A stretch of DNA of 64,000 nucleotides from Pegea sp. RAD2-039 (Eukaryota > Chordata > Thaliacea > Salpida > Salpidae): NCBI GenBank assembly GCA_034620365.1, contig JAQGEQ010000318.1, forward strand, positions 186,001 through 250,000, written 5' to 3'. The notes beneath the pieces were generated by a model. The model was not told where the DNA came from. It ran no database searches and saw only the letters and a program-made list of their open reading frames with translations. Below, piece by piece: positions 47,173 to 59,030 of the stretch (the stretch's first letter is position 1; every line of letters starts with the position of its first letter). Made by a program: the position numbers and the translations under genes.

Positions 47173-49499
47173 ACTACTTTTTGTTGTTTCTTGTATTTGA
47201 TTTAAATAACTTTTCTAAAGACACTAATATCAGCTTTTCATAAACTCCATTTTTGTACAATTGAAACCAATTTTTAAGAATACAAATTTTCAACAACTAA
47301 CCTATTATCTACAAATTATCATTTCGAATTAGATTAACAAATCTTTCTGGATATTAAAGATGAATTAAGTGAAAAAATAGGGTTTCAACATAAAATAAAT
47401 TAAAAGATTGATGTAGTTAGTACAAATCTAAAAATAAATTCTAACTAAACAGCATTATTTCATCTCAAATTTGTTCATTACAAAAATTTCTTTCATTTTC
47501 CAATCTAATCTTTTTAAACGATAGTAAATGAACTCTTAGAGATAAAACAAACATTTTTTTAGTTACAAAGCAAAGAATATGTAATTAGAAATATATTAAG
47601 AACAAATATATCATAATTGTTCCATACAATAGATCCACAATTACAAGATATTGCAAACTTATTTGTACTTTAAAAAGCAAAACTGTTTTTACAGCAAAAT
47701 TGTGCAAAAAAAAATCTTAAGAATGTTAACCAACTAGCTGAAAAAAATGATTAGAAATAAACAATTTTAGTAATAAGTCTAAAAAATCTAAAGAATAAAG
47801 TGATACATCAAACTTGTTTAAAAGCCCAACAAATCTAAATGAAAATTAATTTGATTAAAGTTAATAAGATTTATTAATTTTATTTTTGAAATTACTATCA
47901 TAAAAGTATTAGTAAATTATGAATTTAAATCTGTATAAAAAATTTCAATTATCAATATGTCCAAAGATAAAGTATTTTTTTCATTAAAGTGTCAGTTAGA
48001 ACTGTCTCTTCACATTTTTAAAAGATTGAGATAAGTGCTTACTCAACTCTTTTGGTTGTTTCAATAGTTCTGAGTCAGTGAAAATTACATTTTCAAAAGT
48101 TATAAATTTTCAACGTATTTCGTCAACTAAAATAATTTCACTTAAACATGTCAAAAATATAAATTTTTAGTTAAAACTACAAACTGAAAGCAGTTTATAT
48201 TCTTTTTGAAGTTAAATACAATTTTTCAAACTATCAAATTACTTTAGAATTTCATAATGACTTGTTAACTAATGTATGCTTTAAAATACATACTAATTAG
48301 ATTTTAGCAATAAAGACCTGAACAATTGTTAATGTCTAAATAAATGATTTTTTTCATTGATTTGTAAAACTAAAAACTCTTATAGTTGTATTTAGAAGAA
48401 ATTATTTTAATGTTAATATTAGATCTAATTATTCTTTCTGAAATGTAATTAACGTCTGAATTTTATGACTTAATAAAAACAAGAAGAAAGTTAAAACAAA
48501 CTTTAAAGAAGTTTAATATTTCTTGTATAAGTTTACTGTTATCCAAAATTTACATATTCAAATATTATTGTTAAAAAAGTATTTTTAAAGTACAACTATT
48601 TTTAAATTAAGTAACAAAAATGTTAATTATTAATCTTTGTAAATTTGAAAGAAGATTTTCGATATTTTGAGGACTGTATTACCTTCTATTGAGGCCTTGT
48701 TCTGCTTCTGCAGAACTTTCATCAAGCATTTGTTTGTAAAACAAGTTTCCTTTGTAAGTCAAAATGTTAAATCTAAATATCTTTCAATCTAACTTTGTAC
48801 TAATGTGTCTTTAATTAACAATTTTGTTATGTTGTCAGAAAAAATAGTTTACTATTTTTATTATACTATTTTGCCAAGTTATCTAAGATTTTAAGGAACT
48901 TTTGTAAAGATCGTAAAATATTACTTCTTATGAAGGTTATATTATATTCTTTGTATTAAGCTAAAACAAAGACTAATCCTAAATACAAAAACGTAAAAAG
49001 AATAAAGCTTTTGAACTGAAACACAATTTTTTTTAACAGTTTAACATTTATGACTTTCTATGTAGTAACTTGCTTTCTATTAATGATTTTACCAAAGAAC
49101 AATAGAAGTTGAAGTTATGTATAATGCTAAAGCTATATAAAAGTACAAAATGTTTCAATTGAAATATTTTAAGAATCAAAATGTTAATTTTATGATGAAT
49201 TTGGAAAAAAAATGTTGATATAAAAAGTTTGTTTTTGAAAATTGTGCTGTAATTTTGACAATTAAATAATTTAAAAACCTGTTTTACATCTCTTAGTTTT
49301 TACAGCTGTTCATACAATTAATGCAAGTCATCTGCAAAATGTTTGCTTTTGCTAAAACTTGAAAAAGAATTCGCTCCAGTGACAAACAAAAGTCAATTTG
49401 ATTTCAAATCAGAACGAAAAGCTTTTTGTGGCTACTTTAAAAGAAATTTGAGTTGATATCAAAAATTGAACGTTCAAAAAAGGTCTCTTGCAGAATATT
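47173..49499. other. AT-rich spacer between POC5 and the collagen gene
   Basis: No open frame, RNA gene or repeat that I can support. Composition becomes gradually GC-richer after about 49350 toward the collagen leader. Confidence 0.6.
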
Positions 49500-49857
49500 C
49501 AAAATCATTTTGCTGCATTTTTTCACACTTCGCTACAGACATCATCTGCATGATGCATAACAAGCCAGTAGCCCATGTCTAAGGAAGAAGTCTTTCTCTT
49601 TTTTACCAAAGAAGAAAAAAAGAAACGAGACCCATAGGGAGAGTCAGCTTGGGAAATCTAACAGTCGCAGCAGAGAGTAGGTAGTCGCCGCTAGACAACT
49701 GATTGCGGCCTGACCTAACTTTTGCAGCGGCTCACAAAACATCTTAAATCTTCTCTTTGACTGATTAGAACTGTTCCCTGAGTAGACTGAGGTTTGCCTT
49801 GTAGTTTACAACGCCGTTTATTGGCGGGCCAGAAAAATTGGATACAAGAAAATAAAG
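49500..49857 (+). promoter_or_regulatory. probable collagen promoter and 5' untranslated leader
   Basis: A 350-bp block of markedly higher GC content directly before the collagen ATG, in otherwise AT-rich DNA, with CpG-containing words (GTAGTCGCCGCTAGACAACT, TTTATTGGCGGGCC). The start codon context is AATAAAGATGC. No clear TATA box is visible; the transcription start cannot be placed. Confidence 0.4.
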
Positions 49858-52800
49858 ATGCAAAAAATAACGTTCGTTATATTGATAATATCTGCCGTTG
49901 CCTGGGCACAAAGTATGTTTTCGAAATTCTATTTTTGTAGAAAGTTGTAACTCTAAACTTTTTAATTATTCTAAACGAATCCTAAACACTTTGTGATTCG
50001 ACAATATGTTTGGTTATTATCCAATCTTCATATTGCTTATATATATTATTCGAATATATATTTATGAAATATATTATTCGAATACATACTTGTAAAATAT
50101 ATTATTCGAATATATATTTATAAAATGTATTATTCGAATATATATTTGTAAATGTGTTACATCTTTTACTTTCTAAATTTTATAATAAATAGATGTTATT
50201 TGTGAGAATGTGTGTTAGCGAGAGGTACTCTCTTCAGGCACCCTCCGTCGCATTTATTGTAATAAATAAATAATATATATTATTCGAATATATATTTAAA
50301 CAATATTTTTAATTCGATTATCTTAAACTTTTTCAGTCGATAAATAAAAATTTTTAAACTTATTTTATACTAAAAATTGAATAAATAATATTTTATAAAA
50401 ATGCGACTACAGGTTTCTATTTTAAATAACATATTTATTTTATCTTTTCAAAATTAAACTATTTGATAATCTTCAAAAATATCTTTCTGAGTAATTCATA
50501 GAGTTGTTCCTCTTTCAAAAATATTTTATGATTAGAAAAGTCCTCGATGATTTATAAAAGACATTTATAAAAAAATTCACTTCTAAACTGATAATTTTAC
50601 AATTTCTTATTTAGTTTCTCCACCTTAACCACGTATTTGATCAGTTTTTATTTATTTGTGTTCACTTTGCTGCTTAGAATCAATTTTCTAAACAGAAATT
50701 TTGATGTTTGTATTAAATAATCTCTTTAAAAATCCTTTGATCTAAATGTAAAAACCTCAAGATAACTTTTCACCGAATTTCTATTTTCAACGTTCTTCTT
50801 TCTTCTCCAACTTCAGAAATAAATGAAAGTTTCTGATGCGTTCAATAAATTCCACGTTGCAAAAACCTAATCATCCGTGCTATTGCTGGATTTGTTTGGT
50901 TTCCTGCCGGCGGACGACTCTTTAACCTCCGCTCATTTAAACCAATAACGCCTTCTACTATTAATTAAATCTATTTTATTAGCAAACGCTTTTACATATC
51001 TAGCTTACCACGAACAATTAACTCAAAATAATTACTTTTTTCAGGTGTAAGTTCGCGTTCTACATCAGCAGTTAACAAGACACAAATAAGAACTTATTAA
51101 TCGAACACATCTTAACATAATATAATCAATTATTTTTCATTTTTTTTTGGTTAACTAATTTTGAAACAATATCTTTACAACTACAGGCAGAGAAAGGTGC
51201 TAAAGGTGAACCTGGTGCTACTCCGATAGTGGTAAGTAACTGATTTCAATTAGAAACATTTTTATGGCAAATAATTGTAGATTTGTAAGTAGATTGCGTA
51301 AAGGTTTCTAATTTAAAAAAAGATAATTAAATCCAGGAAATTAGTTTATATTTTATTCTAATTTTCTTTTTTATTTATCTAGCCACCAGGACCACCTGGA
51401 GCCAGAGGACTTCCCGTAAGTTGTTCTTCAATATTTACAAACTCTTTAAAAATCTTCTTTAAACTCTAAAGTTGGTTTTAGTTTAAGAAATAAAAGAGGT
51501 TTGTAATTTTAGGGTCCCACTGGTAGCAGAGGAGATGACGGTAATAATGGACCACGAGGACCAAAGGTTTGTTGCTTCAAAACAAAGCGAGAATATTTGA
51601 AAATATTAAATTCAAATTCAGGGTGCCCAAGGACCAGCTGGTCGTGACGGATCACCAGGTGTTCCTGGACCTCCAGGACCACCTGGACCACCAGGACCAG
51701 GAGGAGATGGCGTAAGTGTTTTTGAAATTTGTGATTTTATTTACTATTTGTAATCACTTTCAAGGGTAACGTTTACTCATCTGGGCAAAAAGGACCTGGA
51801 GCTCCAATGATCGGAACTCCTGTAAGTATTTTATACATCTGGGCGTTTCAAAGATCAATTTTACATATTTTTAGGGCCCTATGGGACCACGAGGACCTCC
51901 CGGTGTCAGCGGATCTCCAGTAAGTTCCATTTATCAAAAAAATTTCAAAAAAATAGAAGTTTCGAAGACGGAAAAATTATTTTTCTTATCTTTGTTCTTA
52001 GGGACCCCAAGGTTTCCAAGGACCACCTGGTGAACCTGGTGAGCCAGGACCAATTGTAAGTTATCAAAGATTTGTCCTAATTCCTACAAATTGACTTTGA
52101 TAAACTTTTTTAGGGTCCAACCGGAGTAATGGGACCTGCCGGTGCCACTGGACGTGACGGTAAAGATGTAAGTTTCTCAATTCTGTGTTTTTCTTCTTTA
52201 AATTAAATATATTTTATTTTAAAGGGAAGCGATGGAAAGCCCGGTCAACCTGGTTCAGTTGGTGTTGCTGGTCCACCTGTAAGTATCAATTAATTTCATT
52301 TAAAACTTTATCAGTTAAAAACTTTGATTTTTTAATACATCGACAAAATTTAACTTTTTGTTATTTTAAAGGGCGTTCGCGGTTTCCCTGGTAACCCAGG
52401 AGCATTTGGTGCCAAAGGACACAGAGTAAATGATTTGCTGATGTTCAAAAATGAGATTTAAATATTACTTTGTTGATGATAGGGTCTTACTGGAGCTGCT
52501 GGTGAAAAGGGTGAAGCTGGAAGCCCTGGAACTGATGTAAGTCTCAAGAAAATTATCAAAATTAACTTTAATAATTTCATCTTCTGTATAGGGAGAAGCT
52601 GGTGAGACTGGTGAAGCTGGTGCCCCTGGTATTCAAGGACCCAGAGGTTCACCTGGTGACCGTGGTCGACCCGGATCTCCAGGACCACCTGTAAGTCTTA
52701 AGAGGTTGTTGAGATAAAATGGAATACTAATAGTATCTTTCAGGGGGCTCGTGGTTCTGATGGAACACCTGGACAGTCTGGACCTCCAGTAAGATCTCCA

Positions 52801-55800
52801 AACTAAAAATTCTTTATAAAAATTGATCTCCACTTTAGGGACCAACAGGAAACACTGGACCACCAGGATTCCCCGGAGCACCTGGCTCAAAGGGAGAGTC
52901 TGGTCCAACTGGTTCACGAGGACCTGAGGGACCTCAGGGAGAACGGGGTGAAGCTGGTACATCTGGCCCACCCGGACCTCCTGGTATTACTGTAAGTTAT
53001 CGATCAGAATTTTCTAAGTTTTGAATTTTAACAATTTTATGTTTGATAGGGAGCTGCTGGTGTTGACGGTGCCTCCGGTGCTAAAGGATCTACTGTAAGT
53101 TGATTTAATCTTCATCTACAGACTCGCAAATAATAGATCTTTTTGTTTAGGGATCTGCTGGTATTGCTGGTGCTCCTGGCAACCCTGGACCACGTGGTGC
53201 TCCAGTAAGCATACAAATAGATAAATAATCGACAAAAATATGAGCAACCTCATTATAGGGACCACAAGGAAACATCGGAAGCCCAGGTACTAAAGGAAAC
53301 CAAGGAAACCCTGGTCTTCAAGGATACAAGGGTGACCAAGGACCAAAAGGAAGCATGGTACATACCTGATTACTAACAGAGTTTTTCACTGAATTAAAAC
53401 CAATCTTGTTTTGAAGGGTTCAACTGGACCACAAGGAGCTCAAGGTATCCAAGGAGAGGAAGGCAAACGAGTAAGTGAAAGTTGCTGGTTGAAATGCATT
53501 CAACAAATTTACTTCCAAGGGTGCTCGAGGAGAAGCTGGAGCTCTTGGACCCCCAGGACCTAACGGTGAACGGGGACCTGCCGGAAACCGCGGATTCCCT
53601 GGCGCTGACGGTCAACAAGGACCAAAAGTAATTTGATAAAAGCGACTCACGAGTTCTTTAATATTTCTGTTTCTATGGTAACAGGGTGAAACTGGACGCA
53701 GAGGACGTCCCGGTTTAGAAGGATCTAAGGGAAGTGTTGGTGATACCGGTAGAACTGGAGAACCAGGTTTCCCTGGAGCCCGAGTAAGAAACTCAGATGG
53801 GCCCCAAGTTCTGTCTAACTTCTGTTTAAATTTAGGGTCTTACTGGAAAGCCTGGACCAATTGGTCGTCAAGGTTTTGTTGGACCAACTGTAAGTCCACT
53901 TTATCAAGAAGTGGTCAGTAAGTAAATCTTGTGTGTTGTTTAGGGTTCTCCTGGTGAAGATGGTCGACCTGGACCAACTGGTGCCCCTGGACAAAAGGGT
54001 CCACCTGGTCAAATTGGTTTCCCCGGAGTCAAAGGAGGCAATGTAAGAAATTATTTCTAAAAATGCAGAAATAAAATGATATTTGTGGACCAGGGTGAGA
54101 CTGGTAAAGAGGGCGCTAAAGGTATTGCCGGATCCCCAGGACGCCGTGGTGCCCCCGGTAAAGATGGAGCTACTGGTCCCATCGGTGCCCGTGGACCAGC
54201 CGTAAGTGACAAATTAATAATCTAATATCGAGTCTGATATAAAAACTCAAATCAGGGAGAGACTGGAGAGAGAGGAGAACCAGGTCAGACTGGTGCCCCT
54301 GGTTTCATTGGTGTCCCTGGTAACCCAGGAAATGTCGGAGAACCTGGAAAACCAGGAGAACCCGTAAGACATTTATCATTTGGTTGTTGTCCACAATCTG
54401 AAAAATCATTCTGTGGTAGGGTCTCGCTGGAGATGTGGGTCCTGCTGGTGAAGATGGTGCCAGAGGTGAACGTGGTTTCCCTGGTGACGTTGGTCCTGCT
54501 GGGCCTCAAGGTCTCCAAGGAGAACGTGGTCTTGCTGGTGTACCTGGTGCTGATGGACAAAAGGGTGCTATTGGCAATGTTGGTCCAGCTGGTGAAACTG
54601 GTCCCCAGGGTGTCCAGGGTGTAGTCGGACCACGAGGTTCTCCAGGTTTTGCTGGAGCTAAGGGAGACCGAGTAAGTATTGAAGTATCTATTTGAATTTG
54701 GATGATGATCATGTCTTTACAGGGTGATCCCGGTTCCCCTGGAGCTGAAGGTGAACCTGGTAAAGAAGGTTTGAGAGGAATGACCGGACCAATGGGACCT
54801 GCTGGTCCAATTGGACTTTCAGGCGAAAAGGTAATAAATACAATTGTGTCTGAAAAAATATATTAATCTGACAATCATATTTTAATAGGGAGACTCTGGC
54901 CCAACTGGTCCAGGTGGCCCAAGTGGTCCTCGAGGATCTCCTGTGAGTGAAAGTGACCTCCAAGTTAACTTCATTTTTTAATCATCGTTCAAATTGTAGG
55001 GTGAAAGAGGAGAACCTGGTCCTGATGGTGTCCCTGGATATCCAGGCGCTCCAGTAAATAATATATAAATGTAAATGATGACCTAATCTCTAACATTAAC
55101 TCATCTATCAGGGGTCCGAGGGTCAGCCCGGTAAAAAAGGAGATGTTGGACAACGAGGTACTAAGGGTAATGCTGGTCAACCTGGTGTCCAAGGACCTGC
55201 TGGCCAAACTGGCTCACCTGTGAGTCTCAGAACAATTTTGTTTTGTTGTCAGTAGTAACAGGACTTGTTGTAGGGTCCCGAAGGAGTTAAAGGTTCATCT
55301 GGTCCTCGTGGTGAAAAGGGTCCTCCTGTAAGCCAACTTTGTTACTCAATTGTTACAGAAAAAAAGACAATTTTATATATTAGGGTGATGTTGGATTCCC
55401 TGGCCAAGCTGGACGACCTGGTCCACCTGGTGACCAAGGTACCCCAGGACAACAAGGTAATCCTGGTGAACCAGGCAAATCTGGAAGCAAGGGTGCCACT
55501 GGTGACTCTGGACGTCCTGGACTTCAAGGAGAACCTGGTATGTGTTTTGTAATTTCAATCTTTCATCATCTCTAAAGACACGGTCATCTTTTTAAGGTAT
55601 CATGGGACCTGCTGGTAACAATGGTGAACCCGGTAAACCTGGTGAACAAGGATCACCAGTAAGTTGATATCTTCGAAGTTTTCAAACTTTAGTTGAAAAA
55701 CAAATTTGAAACTAATCTATCATTCTAGGGTCCTAAAGGTCCATCTGGATTCGTTGGAAAGACTGGTGAACGAGGTAACCCTGGTCCTCCAGGCACACAA

Positions 55801-57980
55801 GGTGTCCAAGGAGACCGTGGTCCAATTGGTAACACTGTGAGTAGAAAATATGATTTCAAAACTTTTTTGTTTTAACTGAAAATATGCTATGAAGGGTGAG
55901 CCTGGTAAACCAGGACGTACTGGTCCTTCTGGTGACCGTGGTCCACCTGGTGATACTGGTCCACTTGGACCTCCAGGACCTCCAGGTGAAACAGGTGCAG
56001 AAGGTAGCACTGGTGAAGCTGGAAACCCTGGACGTGACGGAGCCCCAGGAATTAAAGTAATTAAAAAAAAATGTTTCAAAAAATAGAAAAATTCTAAAAT
56101 CTTTTAAATAGGGAGAAAGTGGTGCAAGTGGATTGACTGGACCTCCTGGTGGACCAGGTATGCCTGGACCACCTGGTCTTCCTGGTATCGAAGGCAAGAG
56201 TGGACCTCGTGGAGATTCTGTAAGATAAATTGTTTATCAGCCAACTAAAACTTTAAAACCTCTTTAAATTGGCAGGGATCCCCCGGTGTTCAAGGACCTC
56301 CAGGACCTGAAGGTGGTCGTGGTCCATCTGTAAGTTGATCATATTTCCGAACTTTGAAGTCCATCAATTTTGACATTTTCAGGGCCCAACTGGTGCAAGA
56401 GGAGACAAAGGAAGCAGCGGTGAACGCGGCGATCGCGTAAGACATTTTCTGTCAATTCATTTCGGATTATATTAATTAGTTGGTTGATTTCAGGGAGAGA
56501 AAGGTCATCAAGGTTTTATTGGGTCTCCTGGTCTTCCTGGACCTCCAGTAAGTTTTGAGATTTTAGTTTTTTGTTTATATTTTGATGTTATTTGTTTTTA
56601 GGGCAAGCAAGGTGACAGTGGTCTAAATGGACAACCTGGACCTGCTGGTCTCCGAGTAAGATTTGATGAATTCCACTTCAAGATTCCTTAAAATTATCTT
56701 CTTAAATAGGGAGAAACTGGACCTCGTGGTCTACCTGGTACTGATGGATCACAGGGAGCTATGGGACCTGCTGGACCATCTGGACCTCGTGGATCTTCTG
56801 GTCTCGACGGATCTAAGGTATCTAATGAAATATATTTAAATTAAAAGTCTAAAAAATATATTTTTAAATTTTAGGGACCTCAAGGACCACCTGGACCTCC
56901 TGGACCACCAGGACCTCCTGGCGTAAGTAGCTTTGAATTAAAAATAAATTGAATAATCTCAAACTGTTATTTTATAAATAGGCTACCATCTCGTACCCAG
57001 CAATGCCCCAAAACACCTACAAAGGACCTCAAAGTGATCAGTCTGTCAATGATGAAGGAATGGTTATGCAAAATATGGAAGTAAGTTCCACAGTACAAAT
57101 TACGATCCTATTTTTTAAAATTCCAAATCTTCTAGATCATGCTCACTATGAAGAACATCCAACAAACAATTGGTGAGATGCAATCTCCATTGGGTCGTAA
57201 CAACAAGAGTCCTGGACGTTCGTGTCGCGACATCTATTTAGCTTCTGTTGCTAATGGAGAGATCCCTAAGCAAGAACAAGGTTGGTTGTTGGTTGATGCT
57301 TTGAATTAGTAAATCATAAACTTATTTTAGATCTAAGATGGGTTGATCCCAACGGTGGATCACGTGAAGATGCTATTGAAGTGTTGTGTAACTTCGTTAC
57401 CTTGGAAACTTGCGTTATGCCAAGCGTTAACACTATTGTTAATGGAACACATGGTGGTGGAAGAAGTGGTCACTATTACCATGGTGATCTAGTCAGAGAT
57501 GAACCAGTGTCCTACTTACCAATTGCTGACAACATGAAGGAACATGCTGACTACATGTCACAACTTACATTCTTACGACTTCTCAGTAGCTACGCCACTC
57601 AAGTAACTTCCACAAACTTCAACTTTATCAAATATTCATTTTTTGATTTGTTTTTAGCGAGTTGAAGTATCATGTTTCAACAACATGATTACTGAAGGAA
57701 AAGCAATGAAGCTGAGAGGAACCGGAGATGCTTTGTATACATCTAGTTCTTATAATGTTATTGAAGATAACTGTACAGTAAGTTAATCCAGTGATTATTC
57801 ATCAACTTGTCATTAAAAACTCACTAATCTCAGGGTGAAGGTGATTCATGGGGACGAGCTATTGTTGAAGTGACTACTTCACGAGTTGCTCGACTTCCAT
57901 TAACCGACATCGCAGTTTATCATGGACAAGCTTCTAATGCTCAATATGGAGCTAAGTTTGGAAACGTTTGTTTCAAATAA
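49858..57980 (+). CDS. fibrillar procollagen alpha chain
   Basis: About 47 exons. Exon 1 encodes a signal peptide ([18 protein letters not shown]). Then come a short minor helix (GEPGATPIV ... [13 protein letters not shown]), a nonhelical N-telopeptide ([15 protein letters not shown]), a main helix beginning [10 protein letters not shown] with 337 uninterrupted Gly-X-Y triplets, a C-telopeptide ([16 protein letters not shown]) and a COLFI C-propeptide (CRDIY ... [17 protein letters not shown] ... ETCVMP ... VSCFNN ... DNCTG ... VCFK, end). Helix exons are 45, 54, 63, 99, 108, 153, 162 or 252 bp, the 54-bp family typical of fibrillar collagens, each starting with a Gly codon; one helix intron (after 55537) is phase 1. 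The product would trimerise through the C-propeptide, be secreted and assemble into cross-striated fibrils. Lys at helix positions 84 and 927 and in both telopeptides fit lysyl-oxidase cross-linking. No VWC or TSPN module is seen. Confidence 0.95.
50042..50296 (+). repeat. 28-bp tandem array in collagen intron 1
   Basis: Units starting TATATTATTCGAATATATAT at 50042, 50070, 50098 and 50126 (period exactly 28), with another unit at about 50276 after an intervening retroelement tail. Confidence 0.85.
50153..50275 (+). mobile_element. 3' tail of the non-LTR element inserted in the 28-bp array
   Basis: From TGTGTTACATCTTTTACTTT through TTATTTGTGAGAATGTGTG, GCGAGAGGTACTCTC, a CACCCTCC block and CATTTATTG to an AATAAATAAATAA tail. 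It sits between the fourth and fifth units of the tandem array, in sense orientation with the collagen gene. Confidence 0.88.
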
Positions 57981-59030
57981 ACTAAACGGCAAGTTACTGG
58001 GAAAAAAACTGCAACGAAAATAATTGTAGCAGTTAAAACATGACGGATGACAAACATGACTACGAATATATTGCTTAGACCAGGCTACGATAAGTGGTCG
58101 ACATACAGTTTGGAAAATTTTAATTGTCTTAGTCCTTTTGGACATTAGTTTTATTTTGCATTGATTGTGGCGACGTTGAACTTTTTATTAAACTTTTCTA
58201 TTCGTTTTGTGTTTAGCGTTCAATTATTTACATTTATCCGTGTGGCCTTTTTTTATAAAGGGAAATTTCGTGGTCGTTTTGGTCAATTACATCTCTTTTT
58301 GTGCGAAGAAATAGCGGCATATTGGCGGCTTTTTGCTGGTTTAGTTCGTTTTATTTTTGCTTTATTTTCATTATAACCTTCTCGAAATTTACCGTTTCAC
58401 TTTTTATTCGTGTACCTCGTAACTTTTGCTTAAATTCTTGCATTTAAAATCTGTACCGGCCTTAACAACGCCATCAAATTCAAACAACTTTTCAATGAAA
58501 GTTACAAACGAAAACAATCTAACTGTAATGGTTGTAACTGTCTAAGCGTTTACTGAAACTAGAACTTGTCTCTTCTTCTCATCATACATCACATCAAGAT
58601 CTAAATTTCTAATTTATCAGTTGATGGAAGACATACAGAGACTTAAACCTGACGTCACCTTAAGTTTCAATTTGTCTGAAGTCTCTGTTATCTATTGAAA
58701 TTGATTAGTTCATTTATACTGAGCATTTTGTTTTGCTCTATGCTTACCAGCACTAAGCTAGGGGCAATTACTTCGTGTTCATCATGGATTTCAACAAACT
58801 CGCTCACAATCAGGTCACAGTTGAAGTTGATGATTTGTTTCTACCGTTCATATTCGTCTTTACAGCACCATACTTCCAATTCAAGTTGTTTCCCCCTTTA
58901 TCAGTTGGTTAGCAGCCTCTTCCATTTAAAACTTCACAAAAACGTTTCTTTTTTGCATGAATTATTAGCTTTGTTTCATTTTAATGTACCGCAAACAATA
59001 AAAGACTATTAGTATTTAGGTCAAAGTTGT
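57981..59030 (+). other. collagen 3' untranslated region
   Basis: About 1 kb after the stop with higher GC content than the DNA beyond it. Open frames here (58161-58376, 58695-59012) show no protein-like conservation and are read as chance. AATAAA at 58997-59002 is the probable poly(A) signal, followed by a GT-rich stretch (GTTGTTGTCTTG). Confidence 0.6.
58997..59002 (+). terminator. probable collagen poly(A) signal
   Basis: AATAAA followed within about 30 bp by a GT-rich element, at the point where composition drops back to AT-rich. Confidence 0.5.

Noticed and set aside
52458..56197. Many minus-strand frames across the collagen gene
   Set aside because: Antisense shadows of Gly-X-Y codons.
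58161..59012. Open frames downstream of collagen
   Set aside because: They lie in the GC-richer 3'UTR before a poly(A) signal and show no family resemblance.
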